Below, piece by piece: positions 45,464 through 52,775 of a stretch of DNA of 64,000 bases (position 1 is its first letter; each line of letters opens with the position of its first letter). The DNA comes from UBA7446 sp965656545 (GTDB lineage: Bacteria > Bacteroidota > Bacteroidia > Flavobacteriales > Flavobacteriaceae). The notes beneath the pieces were generated by a model. That model saw only the letters and a list, made by a program, of their open reading frames with translations. It had not been told where the DNA came from and ran no database searches. The stretch lies in contig CBFHKZ010000001.1 of assembly GCA_965656545.1 (NCBI GenBank), positions 1 through 64,000 on the forward strand, in the 5' to 3' direction. Both the position numbers and the translations under genes were made by a program.

Positions 45464-46171
45464 TTAAAGATTTACCAATGTTCCAATGGATTCGCCCATA
45501 ACTACTTTTTTGAGGTTCCCCGGTTTGTTCATGTCAAAAACAACAATGGGCAGCTCGTTTTCTTGACTGAGGGTAAAGGCAGTGGAGTCCATAACCTTTA
45601 AGCCTTTGCTTAGCACGTCCTTAAAGGAAATGTTGTCAAACTTTTCAGCGGTCTTGTCTTTTTCTGGATCGGCCGTATAGATACCATCCACACGGGTTCC
45701 TTTTAGGATCACGTCTGCATTTACTTCAATTGCACGCAAGACTGCTGCCGAGTCTGTCGTAAAAAATGGATTCCCCGTGCCTGCTCCAAAAATGACCACG
45801 CGCCCTTTTTGCAGGTGACGTACGGCACGTCGCTTGATGTAGGGTTCTGCAACCGCTTCAATTTTGATGGCGGTTTGTAGTCGGGTGGGTACTTCTGCAT
45901 CTTCGAGAGCACTTTGCAGTGCCATTCCGTTGATACAGGTTGCGAGCATGCCCATATAATCGCCTTGTACGCGATCCATACCATTACTGGCAGCTGCAAC
46001 GCCCCTAAATATGTTTCCTCCTCCGATGACAACAGCAACTTCTACCCCTAGCGCAACAATCTCTTTGATGTCTTGGGCATATTCGCTTAAGCGTTTTGGG
46101 TCAATACCGTGGGTGCGGTCTCCCATGAGTGCTTCGCCGCTTAGCTTTAAAAGTATTCGTTTGTATGGCAT
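45464..46171 (-). CDS. pyrH: UMP kinase
   Basis: 235 residues. Amino-acid-kinase fold: RILLKLSGEALMG, VVIGGGNIFRG, GTGNPFFTTDSAAVLRA and the Asp-rich ADVILKGTRVDGIY. It makes UDP from UMP. Upstream -7 box at 46186-46193. Confidence 0.96.
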   Translation of the reverse strand: MPYKRILLKLSGEALMGDRTHGIDPKRLSEYAQDIKEIVALGVEVAVVIGGGNIFRGVAAASNGMDRVQGDYMGMLATCINGMALQSALEDAEVPTRLQTAIKIEAVAEPYIKRRAVRHLQKGRVVIFGAGTGNPFFTTDSAAVLRAIEVNADVILKGTRVDGIYTADPEKDKTAEKFDNISFKDVLSKGLKVMDSTAFTLSQENELPIVVFDMNKPGNLKKVVMGESIGTLVNL

Positions 46172-46185
46172 GGAGTGTATTTATG

Positions 46186-46193
46186 CAAATATA
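46186..46193 (-). promoter_or_regulatory. -7 promoter box TATATTTG for pyrH-frr
   Basis: A perfect TAnnTTTG 14 bases before ATG 46171. It probably drives pyrH, frr and perhaps the RND exporter. Confidence 0.5.
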
Positions 46194-46245
46194 AGAAGTT
46201 CGGTGGGATACTCCGAGTTGTCTCCAACCTATCCCAATAAAATAC

Positions 46246-47670
46246 TTATTCTACAGGCAATCCCGGCATAAGCTCACGAATGGCTTCCAGCGAATAGTAA
46301 TCGGTTGGGAGTACTGTGTGGATTAATTTCAAGACATCGAATTCTTCCTTGGAAATAGGGGTAAACGAATTGAAAAAGATGTTTGCTTTTTGAACTTCTT
46401 TCATACTCATGTTAACGTCCATAGCCAATACATTTTGCCTATTACGCCCTTTGACCACCTTGTTTTTTTCAATAATTTTGATGGGCCTTTTTAGTCCAAA
46501 GGTTGATTCTTCTTTTTCTTTTATCTGATATAGTGTGTATTTCCCCAATTGATTTTTGACAAATACATAGGTTCTGTTATCAAGTCGCTCTTCAAAAAAC
46601 AATCCCAACAACTTGATTCTAAATGCGTGTTTGTTGTTGTGGTAGGATATTTTATGTACCCCAAAATCAACCACATCCACCAGCAGGTAGCCACTGTAAT
46701 CTTTTCTCTTTTTTGAGGTGAAACGCAATTTATAGGTGGGCACGCGTTGGTCATAGACGATGCCTTCGTTGCTAAGCGTGTATTTATTTGGTTTCTCTAG
46801 AAAGGGAAGTGCCCAGTTTTTTTCCTTAAAAAGTAAGTTGTTGACCCTTCGTTTTAGCATGCCGAGTTGCCTTTTGGCAAAATCCTCGGGTGTTGTTTTT
46901 AGGCTGTCCTGAGCTATTGAATCTACTTCTTTAGCATTGTCGTTATCGACCTTTATAGAAATAAGGGGCCCTGATTTTACCTTAAAATAGGAATCTTTTT
47001 TGACGCGTTTTTTTAGGATGCCTTCGACGGTTTCGTCCAGGGAGGCATAGGTTGCTTCGACCAGAGAATCCTTGAGGTTTGCCGCCTGTATGACTTCTAA
47101 TTTGTGCAGCTCTAGTCCTCCACTATCTCTAAGCCACTTGCTTTGCGTGTAGTTAGTGCTCTCTTCGTTCTTAGGCATTTCTTGAAGGATTTCATCAACA
47201 AATGTTTGATCCAATTCCGGGATGGTAGATTTTTTAATCTCGATATCCATTTTTTGGGTTTCGTGGGAATTTTTGTACTCCACAAACACCTCGCTAGACG
47301 ACAGCCCAAAATCCATGTTGTTGGGGGTGTTTTCAAGTACGCGCGCCATGATTTCTTTTGCCGTTAAGGTTCTGTTGGATACCACGATGGGCGCAAGCGC
47401 CAAGGCTTTGGGCATCAAAAAAAGGGAATCTTTGAGTTGATCAACTCCAATTGTTTTAGTGGCATAGCCCATGCAAGACAAGGAAATGGAATCTGTGGTA
47501 TTGCTTTGCCAGTAAAATTCGCCTTTGCTACTACTTATGACCCCTTTGTTGCCGTCGTAAACATGCACAAATGGAATGGGTTCTTGGGAGCTGCTGTCCA
47601 GCACGGTAATGTGTTGGCCATATGCAGCTGTTGAAAAGCTGAAAAGCAACAGGAAGACAGATGTTTTCAT
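46246..47670 (-). CDS. Secreted carboxypeptidase-regulatory-like domain protein
   Basis: 474 residues from ATG 47670 (MKTSVFLLLFSFSTAAYG, signal peptide). Residues about 20-95 form a CarboxypepD-regulatory-like beta-sandwich (ITVLDSSSQEPIPFVHVYD, GVISSSKGEFYW, ISLSCMGYATKTI); the rest is a beta-rich domain usual in envelope proteins of this layout. The frame is open to 47745 but crosses the terminator hairpin; the signal peptide fixes the start. Function unknown. Confidence 0.8.
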   Translation of the reverse strand: MKTSVFLLLFSFSTAAYGQHITVLDSSSQEPIPFVHVYDGNKGVISSSKGEFYWQSNTTDSISLSCMGYATKTIGVDQLKDSLFLMPKALALAPIVVSNRTLTAKEIMARVLENTPNNMDFGLSSSEVFVEYKNSHETQKMDIEIKKSTIPELDQTFVDEILQEMPKNEESTNYTQSKWLRDSGGLELHKLEVIQAANLKDSLVEATYASLDETVEGILKKRVKKDSYFKVKSGPLISIKVDNDNAKEVDSIAQDSLKTTPEDFAKRQLGMLKRRVNNLLFKEKNWALPFLEKPNKYTLSNEGIVYDQRVPTYKLRFTSKKRKDYSGYLLVDVVDFGVHKISYHNNKHAFRIKLLGLFFEERLDNRTYVFVKNQLGKYTLYQIKEKEESTFGLKRPIKIIEKNKVVKGRNRQNVLAMDVNMSMKEVQKANIFFNSFTPISKEEFDVLKLIHTVLPTDYYSLEAIRELMPGLPVE

Positions 47671-47705
47671 TGCATATGCGGATTTGGATACTGCCAATAT
47701 AAAAA

Positions 47706-47730
47706 AAAGACCACCATAATGGTGGTCTTT
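47706..47730 (-). terminator. Intrinsic terminator of the microprotein array (bidirectional)
   Basis: Perfect stem AAAGACCACCA/TGGTGGTCTTT with a TAA loop, followed on the minus strand by eight T. It terminates leftward transcription of the small membrane genes, and T-rich sequence on the plus side makes it possibly bidirectional. Nearly identical to the hairpin at 49076. Confidence 0.85.
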
Positions 47731-47749
47731 GTTTGTTTTTAACAAAGGT

Positions 47750-47908
47750 TTAAGTTTTCCGTTTGTTTTCTTGCGTTCTGGTTTTTTTCGGCAAAATTGA
47801 TATTAATGAAATTAGCAATCCAAGATGCATAAATTCAATTGGAGTCCCGTCAATAAATATGTACGTTACAATTAGTAGTAAGCCTAAAATTGAAAAAATG
47901 AGATTCAT
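47750..47908 (-). CDS. 52-aa membrane microprotein with basic tail
   Basis: ATG 47908 to TAA 47750. Two hydrophobic segments (LIFSILGLLLIVTYIFI and LGLLISLISIL) with a strongly basic tail (KKTRTQENKRKT). Last gene of a run of five minus-strand microproteins before the terminator at 47706. Not recognised. Confidence 0.45.
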   Translation of the reverse strand: MNLIFSILGLLLIVTYIFIDGTPIEFMHLGLLISLISILPKKTRTQENKRKT

Positions 47909-48004
47909 AATATATCTAATTTAATGAAAAATAATTCAAATAAGGAAATGATTTAAATGTAAACCACTTCCCGTCCGTTTAGATGCGTAATCACAGGATG
48001 TATT

Positions 48005-48124
48005 TTAGTTTAAAAAATCGACTATAGCATGAATTCCGTACCCAAAAAAGTATGCGAGTATTATAGCTGATACATAATAAATTAGGTATTTTTTGATGAG
48101 GGTAAAAAATTGTGGGATTTTCAT
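48005..48124 (-). CDS. 39-aa single-pass membrane microprotein
   Basis: ATG 48124 to TAA 48005. MKIPQFFTLIKKYL leads into the hydrophobic IYYVSAIILAYFFGYG and a short IHAIVDFLN end. It resembles its upstream neighbours: hydrophobic segment, Gly, then an amphipathic end with an acidic residue four or fewer from the C-terminus. Confidence 0.45.
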   Translation of the reverse strand: MKIPQFFTLIKKYLIYYVSAIILAYFFGYGIHAIVDFLN

Positions 48125-48179
48125 TGGTTCAGAGATTCTATTTATTCGTAAGCCCTCCAGCCCATATGCGGCTTTAGGA

Positions 48180-48305
48180 CTAGCAAAGTTCTAGTAGTGT
48201 AAAAGCCACTCTTCCAAACAAGTAAATAAGCACCAGAATAGAAGCTAAATTTACTACAAACCGATATACCTTTTCAGGAATAAAATCTTCTTCTTCTGAA
48301 TTCAT
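48180..48305 (-). CDS. 41-aa single-pass membrane microprotein
   Basis: ATG 48305 to TAG 48180. Acidic N-terminus (MNSEEEDFIPEK), one hydrophobic segment (VVNLASILVLIYLFG) and the end RVAFTLLELC. The start context ACAAAATGAA is identical to that of the neighbour at 48425. Confidence 0.45.
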   Translation of the reverse strand: MNSEEEDFIPEKVYRFVVNLASILVLIYLFGRVAFTLLELC

Positions 48306-48314
48306 TTTGTGCGT

Positions 48315-48425
48315 TTAATTAATGATTAGTTCATAAATCATGCGCGCAATACCGCCAGAAGTGTATAAGATGCCCATGATACATGCAGTAAAAATGAGTG
48401 CTTTAGTTATGTTTTTAGGTTTCAT
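48315..48425 (-). CDS. 36-aa single-pass membrane microprotein
   Basis: ATG 48425 to TAA 48315. Basic start MKPKNITK, hydrophobic ALIFTACIMGILYTSGG, end IARMIYELIIN. Only 9 bases separate its stop from the next ATG (48305), like an operon. Confidence 0.45.
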   Translation of the reverse strand: MKPKNITKALIFTACIMGILYTSGGIARMIYELIIN

Positions 48426-48467
48426 TTTGTACTCTTTTAAAATGGTTTTTAATTAATCCATAGGATG

Positions 48468-48563
48468 TCATAATTCTAAAATCAATTTGATTAAGTTGTC
48501 GTATTGTGTTAACACTACAAGGAGTATTAAAACAATAAAAAAAATGTATTTCATTCTTTTCAT
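48468..48563 (-). CDS. 31-aa single-pass membrane microprotein
   Basis: ATG 48563 to TGA 48468. MKRMKY, then IFFIVLILLVVL, then TQYDNLIKLILEL. An inner ATG at 48554 would give 28 residues. It begins 11 bases after the 134-aa membrane protein ends. Confidence 0.4.
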   Translation of the reverse strand: MKRMKYIFFIVLILLVVLTQYDNLIKLILEL

Positions 48564-48574
48564 AAGAGCTGTTT

Positions 48575-48979
48575 TTAACAAAAAAATGTTCCGTAGATAT
48601 ACCCAGCTCCGTAAGACAACACATGCAGAATAACAAATACAAGAAGTATGATTATCGTATTGTTCAAAAACACATAAGCACTGCCTTTTTCTATTTGCAT
48701 GGCATTGCCAGAAAAAGTTAAAAAAGAAGCGGAATCCATAGGGGGCTTTGCTTTTAAGCGTTTAACTAGCGCATAGCCAAAAAACGCAAGACTCAGCATT
48801 AAGTAAACAAAATAAAAAGGCGGCTCAACAGTGCTACTGTTTAATAGTTCAATAAAAGATGTTTGTCCGGGGGTAAAATAAAGCAATGCACTTAGGACAA
48901 AAACATGCAGATATTTTAGCAAGCTAAAAAGCATATAGGATGCAACGGGAATGGGAATGATTTTGAGAAATGTAGCCAT
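48575..48979 (-). CDS. 134-aa three-pass membrane protein, unknown
   Basis: From ATG 48979 (MATFLKIIPIPVASYML). Three hydrophobic segments: VASYMLFSLLKYLHVFVLSALLYF, FYFVYLMLSLAFFGYALV and NTIIILLVFVILHVLSYGAGYIYG. The frame opens at 49087 but the upstream codons run into the tsf terminator. The C-terminal segment (LSYGAGYIYG) resembles the Gly-containing segments of the microproteins that follow. First gene of the cluster bounded by the two terminators. No family recognised. Confidence 0.6.
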   Translation of the reverse strand: MATFLKIIPIPVASYMLFSLLKYLHVFVLSALLYFTPGQTSFIELLNSSTVEPPFYFVYLMLSLAFFGYALVKRLKAKPPMDSASFLTFSGNAMQIEKGSAYVFLNNTIIILLVFVILHVLSYGAGYIYGTFFC

Positions 48980-49075
48980 ACGCGAAGGTTTTGGGTCGTA
49001 AAATTTGGGATTTACTGATTCGAATATATTTAATTTTTTGGAAAAAGGCAAAAGTGGATTCGCTGCCAAACAAAA

Positions 49076-49100
49076 AAAGACCCCCATAATGGAGGTCTTT
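49076..49100 (-). terminator. Intrinsic terminator of rpsB-tsf
   Basis: Stem AAAGACC-C-CC/GG-A-GGTCTTT with an ATAAT centre and seven T on the minus strand, 24 bases after the tsf stop. Near-copy of the hairpin at 47706. Confidence 0.85.
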
Positions 49101-49123
49101 GTTTTTTAATAAAGGTGTAGGGA

Positions 49124-49951
49124 TTAGCCTAGTGCCAATCGCTTAAATCCTGTTACGTTAAGGTCAGCGTGCACCGACTTTACGTAAGCGGAAACGCTTT
49201 GTTTGCTGTCTTTGATATAGGCTTGATTAACCAGCGTATTGTCTTTAAAGAAACGCTTGATTTTTCCTTTTGCGATATTATCGAGCATGGCTTCGGGTTT
49301 ACCTTCTTGACGCAATTGGTCTTTGGCAATTTCGATTTCCTTTTCGATAACCGTAGCATCAACGCCGTCTTCGTCAAGTGCGATGGGATTCATGGCAGCA
49401 GCTTGCATGGCCACGTTTTTGGCTGCTTCAGCAGCACCTTCCACCGCAGCAGAAAGACTAACGAGCGTGGCAATCTTGTTCCCCGCGTGGATGTACGAAC
49501 CTACGAAAGGTGCCTCCAAGCGTTCAAAACCACCAATTTCAATTTTCTCACCAATGACACCCGTTTGCTCAGTTAGCTTGTCGGCAACGCTAAGGTCTCC
49601 CTCAAAGGTTGTTGCTAAAAAGGCATCTCTGTTGTCTTGGGTTAACGCAATATCAGCAAGTTTGTTGGCAAGAGCTAGGTAGCTATCGTTTTTGGCTACA
49701 AAGTCTGTTTCGCAGTTAATCGACACCACAACACCTACGGTTGCATCGTCGTTGACACGTGCGATTACAGCACCTTCAGAGGAGTCACGGTCTGCACGGT
49801 TTGCAGCAACCTTTTGTCCTTTTTTACGTAGCAACTCAATGGCGGCTTCAAAGTCGCCACCAGCTTCTACAAGTGCTTTTTTACAGTCCATCATACCTGC
49901 ACCAGTGCTTTTGCGCAGTTTGTTTACTTCAGCAGCAGTAATTTTTGACAT
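49124..49951 (-). CDS. tsf: Elongation factor Ts
   Basis: 275 residues from ATG 49951. Begins MSKITAAEVNKLRKSTGAGMMDCKKAL, the EF-Ts signature, followed by SINCETDFVAKN and the core and dimerisation domains. It recycles EF-Tu-GDP. The frame is open to 50161 because it reads through the repetitive end of rpsB in another frame; that upstream part is not real. 10 bases after rpsB. Confidence 0.96.
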   Translation of the reverse strand: MSKITAAEVNKLRKSTGAGMMDCKKALVEAGGDFEAAIELLRKKGQKVAANRADRDSSEGAVIARVNDDATVGVVVSINCETDFVAKNDSYLALANKLADIALTQDNRDAFLATTFEGDLSVADKLTEQTGVIGEKIEIGGFERLEAPFVGSYIHAGNKIATLVSLSAAVEGAAEAAKNVAMQAAAMNPIALDEDGVDATVIEKEIEIAKDQLRQEGKPEAMLDNIAKGKIKRFFKDNTLVNQAYIKDSKQSVSAYVKSVHADLNVTGFKRLALG

Positions 49952-49961
49952 AGTCTTTTTT

Positions 49962-50990
49962 TTATTTTTCTTCTTTAACTTCGGCAGGTTTATCTGCTTC
50001 AGCAGGCTTGTCTGCTTTTTCAGCAGGCTCAGTCGCCACTTCGGCAGGTTTATCTGCTTTTTTGGTCGCCTTTTTCTTTTTGGCAGGTTTACCTGCTTCA
50101 GCAGGTTTATCTGCTTTTTCAGCAGGCTTGTCTGCTTCAGCGGAAGCGGCTTCCTCAGCAACTACTTCTTCCACTACTTCCTCAGCAGGTTTATCTGCCT
50201 CGGTAGGTTTACCTGCCTCGGTAGGTTTATCTGCTTTAGTAGATGCAGTTGGTGCAACAACTTCACCTTCCGTAGCAGCGGCATCAGCATCTGCTTTGTC
50301 TTTTTGACGTTCTTTTAGTCCTTCGGCAACAGCCTCAGTAACCAAAGTCATGATTTTTTCAATAGATTTTGACGCATCGTCATTCGCTGGAATCACATAG
50401 TCCACGTCACGTGGGTCTGCGTTGGTATCCACCATAGCGAAAATCGGGATGTTCAATTTTTGTGCTTCCTTAACGGCAATGTGCTCACGACGGATGTCTA
50501 CGATAAACAAGGCGCCAGGCAAACGCGTCATGTCCGAGATAGAACCTAAGTTCTTTTCGAGTTTGGCACGCAAACGATCTACTTGTAGTTTTTCCTTTTT
50601 GGATAAAGTATTAAAGGTACCGTCGGCTTTCATTTTATCAATGGCTGCCATTTTCTTTACCGCCTTACGGATGGTAACAAAGTTGGTCAGCATACCACCA
50701 GGCCAGCGCTCGGTGATGTACGGCATGTTTACGTTAGCTACTTTTTCAGAAACGATATCCTTTGCTTGTTTTTTGGTAGCAACGAATAAGATCTTACGAC
50801 CAGACGCAGCGATTTTTGACAAGGCTTCGTTGGCTTCTTCGATTTTAGCAACCGATTTGTAAAGGTTGATGATGTGAATCCCGTTGCGTTCCATATAGAT
50901 ATATGGGGCCATGTTGGGGTTCCACTTGCGGGTAAGGTGACCAAAATGCACTCCGGCATCCAATAGGTCTTTGACTTCTATTTTAGACAT
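49962..50990 (-). CDS. rpsB: 30S ribosomal protein S2 with a long repetitive C-terminal tail
   Basis: 342 residues; S2 is usually 230-260. Residues 1 to about 240 are a normal S2 (DAGVHFGHLTRKWNPNM, FVATKKQAKDIV, ERWPGGMLTNFVTI, DTNADPRDVDYVIPANDDA). The last 95 or so residues are low-complexity repeats of ADKPAE/AGKPTE/KADKPA with acidic and lysine-rich spacers (KKKKATKKADK). At DNA level these are 18-bp units (GCAGATAAACCTACCGAG type), and one 67-bp stretch (50180-50246) is nearly identical to part of infB. Start 50990 is normal. Confidence 0.95.
   Translation of the reverse strand: MSKIEVKDLLDAGVHFGHLTRKWNPNMAPYIYMERNGIHIINLYKSVAKIEEANEALSKIAASGRKILFVATKKQAKDIVSEKVANVNMPYITERWPGGMLTNFVTIRKAVKKMAAIDKMKADGTFNTLSKKEKLQVDRLRAKLEKNLGSISDMTRLPGALFIVDIRREHIAVKEAQKLNIPIFAMVDTNADPRDVDYVIPANDDASKSIEKIMTLVTEAVAEGLKERQKDKADADAAATEGEVVAPTASTKADKPTEAGKPTEADKPAEEVVEEVVAEEAASAEADKPAEKADKPAEAGKPAKKKKATKKADKPAEVATEPAEKADKPAEADKPAEVKEEK
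49965..50246 (-). repeat. 18-bp hexad-coding repeat array in rpsB tail
   Basis: Minus-strand units of 18 bp such as GCAGATAAACCTACCGAG, GCAGGTAAACCTACCGAG and GCAGATAAACCTGCTGAG, tandem at 50184-50237 and scattered below. Each contains a near-palindromic GCAGRTAAACCTGC core. They code for A-(D/G)-K-P-(A/T)-E. The same units occur in infB at 62563-62670. Confidence 0.8.
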
Positions 50991-51104
50991 TGTTGTAATA
51001 GTTTACGTTCCCTGATTAGCAATATCCAAGTGGCGATGTTTTCGGCCTTGGGCATTTAGATGCTAAACTAATGGCAACAAATTAATGATATTTAAATGAA
51101 CTTG
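50991..51104 (-). promoter_or_regulatory. Possible rpsB leader and promoter region
   Basis: The 139-base gap between rpsI and rpsB. On the minus strand a TTAATTTG (one mismatch to the -7 box) lies near 51081-51088, and a CCAAG/CTTGG inverted pair (about 51028-51056) could form a leader hairpin before rpsB. S2 autoregulates its mRNA in some bacteria; here this is inference. Confidence 0.25.
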
Positions 51105-51106
51105 AT

Positions 51107-51122
51107 GTTGCGCAAGCGCAAC
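51107..51122 (-). other. Short hairpin after rpsI
   Basis: GTTGCGC/GCGCAAC inverted repeat, 8 bases beyond the rpsI stop on the minus strand, without a T run. It could stop or protect the 3' end of the rplM-rpsI message. Confidence 0.4.
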
Positions 51123-51129
51123 GTTAAGG

Positions 51130-51516
51130 TTAACGTTTCGAGAATTGGAATTTTTTTCTTGCCTTCTTTTGACCGAACTTTTTGCGCTCCACCATTCTTG
51201 GGTCACGTGTAAGCAGGCCTTCTGGCTTTAATGCCAAACGATGCTCTTCATCAATAGCACAAAGCGCTCTTGAAATAGCAAGGCGTACTGCCTCAGCTTG
51301 TCCGTTAGGCCCTCCACCTACAACAGTTGCAGTCAGGTTATACTGTCCTGCTGTTTCTGTTAGTGCAAATGGTTGGTTTACTTTATATTGTAAAGTGGCA
51401 GGTGCAAAATACACAGCCAATGGCTTTTTGTTTACCGTAATTTCACCTTTACCTTCAGATAGGTAAACACGTGCGATGGCTGTTTTACGACGACCAATTT
51501 TGTGAATGGTTTCCAT
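51130..51516 (-). CDS. rpsI: 30S ribosomal protein S9
   Basis: 128 residues. Begins METIHKIGRRKTAIARVYL; GGGPNGQAEAVRLAISRAL and the basic C-terminus KFGQKKARKKFQFSKR, whose last residues reach the P site, are intact. One base after rplM, the conserved L13-S9 operon. Confidence 0.97.
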   Translation of the reverse strand: METIHKIGRRKTAIARVYLSEGKGEITVNKKPLAVYFAPATLQYKVNQPFALTETAGQYNLTATVVGGGPNGQAEAVRLAISRALCAIDEEHRLALKPEGLLTRDPRMVERKKFGQKKARKKFQFSKR

Positions 51517-51517
51517 A

Positions 51518-51973
51518 TTAACTTAACTCGTTGATGTTTAATTCTTTTGGCTGTTGACCCCCGTGATCGTGCTCAGCACCTGTAACAACGTAAAGGTTTC
51601 GGAACAATTCAGCGCCTAATTTGTTTTTTGGAAGCATACCCTTAACGGCTTTTTCAACAACACGTGTTGGGTCTTTTTCAAATAATTCTGTAGCAGTAAG
51701 CGAACGCTGACCACCAGGATAACCTGTGTAACGGATGTAAGACTTATCGGTCCATTTGTTACCGGTTAATTTAATTTTTTCTGCATTGATTACAATGACA
51801 TTGTCTCCACAGTCAACATGCGGCGTGAAGCTTGGCTTGTATTTGCCACGCAATAGCTTGGCTACTTTTGAAGAAAAGCGACCTAGAATCTGGTCGGCAG
51901 CATCAACCACAACCCACTGTTTATCAGCGTTTTGCTTGTTGATGGATACGGTTTTATAACTTAATGAGTCCAC
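51518..51973 (-). CDS. rplM: 50S ribosomal protein L13
   Basis: 151 residues. WVVVDAADQILGRFSSKVAKLLRGKYKPSFTPHVDCGDNVIVINA region and the AVKGMLPKNKLG motif are typical. First gene of the rplM-rpsI operon, transcribed from the promoter at 52030-52060. Confidence 0.97.
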   Translation of the reverse strand: MDSLSYKTVSINKQNADKQWVVVDAADQILGRFSSKVAKLLRGKYKPSFTPHVDCGDNVIVINAEKIKLTGNKWTDKSYIRYTGYPGGQRSLTATELFEKDPTRVVEKAVKGMLPKNKLGAELFRNLYVVTGAEHDHGGQQPKELNINELS

Positions 51974-52029
51974 TATATACGTTTTTGCTCGTTATCGCCA
52001 TATAGGATTTACCTCTGTTTGGCGGGCTG

Positions 52030-52060
52030 CAAATGTACAAACTATCCCCAATATTGCAAA
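52030..52060 (-). promoter_or_regulatory. rplM-rpsI promoter (complete -33 and -7)
   Basis: On the minus strand TTTG (52060-52057), 19 bases, TACATTTG (52037-52030): the exact Bacteroidota consensus. The 46-bp direct repeat begins at 52035, so the -33 box, the spacer and the first three bases of the -7 box are repeated at 52915-52960, where the -7 box reads TACGCTTA instead. Confidence 0.7.
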
Positions 52061-52080
52061 CGCTATTTTTAGATTTGTTT
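52035..52080. repeat. 46-bp direct repeat, copy 1
   Basis: Identical over 46 bases to 52915-52960. The flanking bases differ on both sides (AAAT/TTTG here, AAGC/AAAT there). The copies are 880 bp apart and enclose the toxin-antitoxin genes. Confidence 0.95.
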
Positions 52081-52106
52081 TTTGAACGTAGTCTAGTGTT
52101 TGTTTT

Positions 52107-52439
52107 CTAAGCAACTTTGAATTCTGCTTCATTCATTTCCACACTAAATTTCACATTGGCTTTTAAAGCTCGAAATACTTTTAGAATCGTTTCGATAGTT
52201 ACGTTTTTTGTATTCCGTTCTAATTTGGAAATTTGAGATTTTTGGACGCCAATTAATTCTCCAAGTTGTTCTTGTGTTAGCTTCCTTTCCTTTCGGACAG
52301 ATTTAATCATTTTACCCAACAACTCCATTCGCAAATCAAACTCATATATGTCTCTTTCAGGTATTCCTATTTTACCAAGATCTCTATCTTTTAGTTGGTC
52401 AAGAGTCATCATTTTCATCTTTTTATCTTTTGTTATCAT
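52107..52439 (-). CDS. higA: HigA-like antitoxin, XRE-family
   Basis: 110 residues. C-terminal half holds an XRE helix-turn-helix (RKERKLTQEQLGELIGVQKSQISKLERNTKNVTIETILKVFRAL). The N-terminal half (DLGKIGIPERDIYEFDLR) is typical of antitoxins whose partner is upstream. Such proteins neutralise the toxin and repress their own operon. Directly after the toxin gene, three bases apart. Symbol by context only. Confidence 0.82.
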   Translation of the reverse strand: MITKDKKMKMMTLDQLKDRDLGKIGIPERDIYEFDLRMELLGKMIKSVRKERKLTQEQLGELIGVQKSQISKLERNTKNVTIETILKVFRALKANVKFSVEMNEAEFKVA

Positions 52440-52442
52440 AAT

Positions 52443-52775
52443 CTATTGTTCAAAATAATCTTTCTTAATTTGTTTAGCTTTTATAATATCAGATCTTGAA
52501 ACTTTATTCACCTTTTTGACAATTCCATGAGTTGAAACTACAAGAGTTTCAGTATCGTGAGTTTTATCCCAAAACGCAAAAAATCGGTATTGTAATCTTC
52601 CATATTTAGTTCTGAATTCCCAAATATCATCTGTCAATTTCTTGAAAAGTTTTGGATCAAGTCCGAGTTTAGCTTTATCAATGTTGTAATAGATTTTCTT
52701 TCTAGCTCTTAAGTCTAGACTTTCCAAAAAATCAATTGCTTGCTCAAGAAAAATGACTTCAAACCTTTGTTTCAT
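52443..52775 (-). CDS. higB: HigB/RelE-superfamily toxin (Gp49-like)
   Basis: 110 residues. Compact RelE-like fold: FEVIFLEQAIDFLESL, LFKKLTDDIWEFRTKYGRLQYRFFAFWDK and a C-terminal VNKVSRSDIIKAKQIKKDY. The KLTDDIWEFR...YR segment is the Gp49/HigB signature. Toxins of this family are ribosome-dependent mRNA nucleases. Toxin-first order is the HigBA one. The pair sits between two copies of a 46-bp repeat, so it was probably acquired. Confidence 0.85.
   Translation of the reverse strand: MKQRFEVIFLEQAIDFLESLDLRARKKIYYNIDKAKLGLDPKLFKKLTDDIWEFRTKYGRLQYRFFAFWDKTHDTETLVVSTHGIVKKVNKVSRSDIIKAKQIKKDYFEQ

Noticed and set aside
48415..48642. 75-codon minus-strand ORF in the microprotein region
   Set aside because: Reads across two better small frames and the start of the 134-aa gene's 3' end in another frame; cysteine-rich, no clear membrane plan.
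49952..50161. 70-residue N-terminal extension of EF-Ts
   Set aside because: It is the rpsB repeat tail read in another frame; EF-Ts begins MSKITAAEVNKL at 49951.
49692..50318. Plus-strand ORF of 208 codons opposite tsf/rpsB, rich in FICF/RLVCF repeats
   Set aside because: It is the antisense image of the 18-bp repeats in the rpsB tail, which lack stops in several frames; the protein is low-complexity and overlaps two essential genes.
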